DNA from: Hormiphora californensis
Lineage: Eukaryota > Ctenophora > Tentaculata > Cydippida > Pleurobrachiidae
Reading direction: 5' to 3'
Length of the DNA stretch: 64,000 nucleotides
Assembly (NCBI GenBank): GCA_020137815.1
Contig: CM035361.1
Span: forward strand, 5,308,960 to 5,372,959
Shown: positions 63,372 through 64,000 of the stretch, piece by piece
Position numbering within the stretch: the stretch's first letter is position 1
How the letters are laid out: every line of letters starts with the position of its first letter
Notes under the pieces: model-generated
The model's input: only the letters and a program-made list of their open reading frames with translations
Told to the model about the DNA's origin: nothing
Databases searched by the model: none
Position numbers and translations under genes: made by a program

Positions 63372-64000
63372 CACACGGAAGTACAATATGGCTATGGTAT
63401 AGAGTTACAGAATGAGTGACTGGAAAGGAAGTGAGACCACAGCACCAGGGGTTAAGCGATAAGAGAGAGAATGAGAATGTGGGAGAGAATGTGAGATCAC
63501 GTGACTTCTTTAATGACGTCACATTATGAAATTATATGTTTAATGAGAATTATAACTTACATTTATTATAACTTCCAAAACACAGCTGGTAAACTATTCA
63601 AACTCAACTCACATTATAAATGATTCATATTCAGAATGTTTTCCATCGCTCTCCCGGCCACATCGCTCTCCCGGTCGTTGGTTCTTTACGACTAATCCCG
63701 CACCTCCCTTTTTCTCTCTCTCTTTTCTTGTCGGATATAGCCTACCTGACCCCACTCTCTCTCTCTCTCTCTCCATCCCTGCCTCACCCCTCTCCCTCCC
63801 TCCACCCCTGTCCCCTATAACACCCTCTCCCTGACCCCCTGAACTCTCTCTCTGTTCTTGGTTGATATCCTCCCTAATACTCTCTCTCTCCTCCAGGAAA
63901 AACAAAGAAGCAGGGCCAGCTGAGTGATGCGGAGCGAAGTAAAGAGGCCCTCCTTTATTCTCACCAGCAGTTTGAACAGCACTCTCTGCGAGGGGCACTC
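51108..64000 (+). CDS. IMD (I-BAR) domain protein, MTSS1-like, 5' part, incomplete at right edge
   Basis: Inverse-BAR proteins bind PI(4,5)P2 membranes and bundle or scaffold actin in protrusions. Exons 51108-51173, 51372-51525, 58467-58551, 58785-58875, 59029-59107 and 63897-64000 (continuing) join in closed phase and give 193 residues. The order follows the MTSS1 IMD: SHPLWIDLQKKSTVFQDRLK, then DYLDAMQRLVDIA, GGAKDLAPILTKMYVKER, KEKLKEWKETTDYLDNKHY, the basic helix EAERLKKKVIKKGKTKKQG and SKEALLYSHQQFEQHSLRGAL. It resembles MTSS more than BAIAP2 at GGxxxxxxxLTxM and LxEWK, so BAIAP2-type is less likely. The C-terminal half (Pro-rich, WH2) is outside. The 6.9-kb and 4.8-kb introns are full of repeats, and the latter contains another gene. 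Confidence 0.9.
52317..52450. repeat. (CT)n-rich tract
   Basis: CT microsatellite with CCTCT interruptions, in MTSS-like intron 2. A smaller one is at 52086-52140. Confidence 0.93.
53660..53770. repeat. (CT)n microsatellite
   Basis: CT run in MTSS-like intron 2. Confidence 0.93.
53978..54086 (+). mobile_element. CAGGAACC MITE, copy 14 (MTSS-like intron 2)
   Basis: Full copy; target duplication TCTATTTG (left CTATTTG matches 7 of 8). Confidence 0.93.
54155..54263 (-). mobile_element. CAGGAACC MITE, copy 15, 36-bp duplication
   Basis: Full copy inverted relative to copy 14, flanked by a perfect 36-bp direct repeat (54118-54153 and 54264-54299) beginning CCGAGAACCTCTACC. Confidence 0.93.
54431..55336. 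mobile_element. Foldback DNA transposon, non-autonomous, MTSS-like intron 2
   Basis: About 190-bp terminal inverted repeats beginning ATTAGGTCATCCAATATTGA are mirrored at the right end (TCAATATTGGATGACCTAAT). Arms diverge by several per cent. The 0.5-kb centre has no coding frame. Confidence 0.9.
55415..55486 (-). mobile_element. CAGGAACC MITE, copy 16, end-less core in a 28-bp duplication
   Basis: Only the core (TAAACAACCAATCAG to CCAGTATTTCAG) remains, without inverted ends, yet it is bordered by a 28-bp direct repeat with one mismatch (55387-55414 and 55487-55514). Confidence 0.88.
55719..55797. repeat. (GA)n microsatellite
   Basis: GA run in MTSS-like intron 2. Confidence 0.95.
58551..58622. 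repeat. (TTTG)n microsatellite at a splice donor
   Basis: GTTT/CTTT tetranucleotides begin at the donor of MTSS-like exon 58467-58551 (GTTTGTTTGG). Confidence 0.85.
59614..61629 (-). CDS. GPR157-like seven-transmembrane receptor, complete, nested antisense
   Basis: Orphan G-protein-coupled receptor resembling GPR157, which acts at primary cilia. Exons 61487-61629, 61283-61371, 60916-61105, 60368-60704, 60035-60151 and 59614-59817 sum to 1080 nt, 359 residues (human GPR157 335), with closed phases. TM1 CSLLGSSIIILSFLTFKTV; TM2 VVLMSLADTMVALPTIIG; TM3 SLIWTAALAQHLCLLTYG after the conserved Cys; then GMSWCWIR before extracellular loop 2; TM5 KLLEVSAYFVVLVFYALLY; TM6 IIAIPLVFIMVRFWGTCTV; TM7 GWVNFVLYFLTTKHEM. 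The loop is lengthened by about 30 Gly/Asn/His-rich residues derived from a GGTTACC repeat. It lies entirely within MTSS-like intron 5. ATG is 1 nt after an AG. Confidence 0.9.
60247..60355 (+). mobile_element. CAGGAACC MITE, copy 17 (GPR157-like intron 4)
   Basis: Full copy 12 bp from the donor of GPR157-like exon 4; target duplication ATTTGAAC. Confidence 0.93.
60560..61195. repeat. GGTTACCAT palindromic repeat clusters
   Basis: Multiple copies of GGTTACCATGGTTACC, a self-complementary word, at 60560-60620 (inside GPR157-like exon 4), 60810-60905 and 61138-61195, with more at 59119-59150 and 59985-60035. A related GGTTACTAT run is at 486-521 in the adhesion GPCR. Confidence 0.9.
62654..62765 (+). 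mobile_element. CAGGAACC MITE, copy 18 (MTSS-like intron 5)
   Basis: Older copy: left end reads CATGAACC, the core has TCATGTGAC, and no clear target duplication remains. Confidence 0.88.
62874..62932. repeat. Perfect hairpin with GGTTATTTCGTTACC words
   Basis: Arms of about 27 bp (AGGGTTATTTCGTTACCAAG) are mirrored with a 2-3 base loop. Related GGTAACGAAGTTACCCCTC words occur near 3568, 4727, 8513, 27412 and 42403. Confidence 0.85.
63271..63372. repeat. (GA)n microsatellite
   Basis: GA run in MTSS-like intron 5. Confidence 0.95.

Overview
The window is animal nuclear DNA from a non-vertebrate metazoan. Nearly every gene is split by GT-AG introns. The proteins are metazoan types: an adhesion GPCR, a GPR157-like receptor, kinesin-2 KIF3B, PAN3, PFDN2, SRP9, RPL14 and an IMD-domain MTSS-like protein. 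The intervening DNA is full of (CT)n microsatellites, MITEs, foldback elements and one LINE. I cannot name the species from sequence alone.

Layout. 265-7447 (-): an adhesion GPCR from its signal peptide to TM2; TM3-TM7 lie beyond the left edge. 9394-9786 (-): two 3' exons of CRIPT carrying two frameshifts. 10886-12889 (-): single-exon PAN3 with ten 9-residue N-terminal repeats. 13130-13725 (-): LINE tail. 14308-14709 (-): RPL14. 14.7-27.5 kb: gene-poor, with (CT)n blocks, a 41-bp satellite of about 26 copies, a degraded homopolymer-rich tract at 20.9-22.2 kb and two CACGTG/CCAAT clusters. 27550-28592 (+): an unrecognised three-exon gene. 28.6-31.4 kb: repeats and a 320-bp palindrome. 31388-41816 (-): a complete 20-exon KIF3B. 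42185-43315 (-): PFDN2. 43661-44438 (-): SRP9. 44516-50418: a long-TIR element split by a CR1/L2-like LINE. 51108-64000 (+): the start of an MTSS-like gene. 59614-61629 (-): a complete GPR157-like gene nested antisense inside an MTSS intron.

The coding exons were chained by reading-frame phase across splice sites. The exon sums for KIF3B, PFDN2, SRP9 and the GPR157-like gene are each divisible by three and give protein lengths close to the family norm.

Most interesting signals. (1) SRP9, PFDN2 and KIF3B lie head to tail with about 350 bp between reading frames, and in most genes here an AG 3' splice site sits 0-18 nt before the start codon. This suggests spliced-leader trans-splicing and a possible operon. 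(2) An 18-copy hAT-like MITE carries TCACGTGA and CCAAT boxes. At least two copies have target duplications that begin exactly at a splice-donor GT, and a few have 15, 16, 28 or 36 bp flanking duplications instead of 8 bp. (3) A palindromic GGTTACC array supplies splice donors and intrudes into GPCR coding sequence. (4) The adhesion GPCR has lost the canonical GPS cleavage tripeptide. (5) A hammerhead-ribozyme-like core occurs in both arms of a perfect palindrome.
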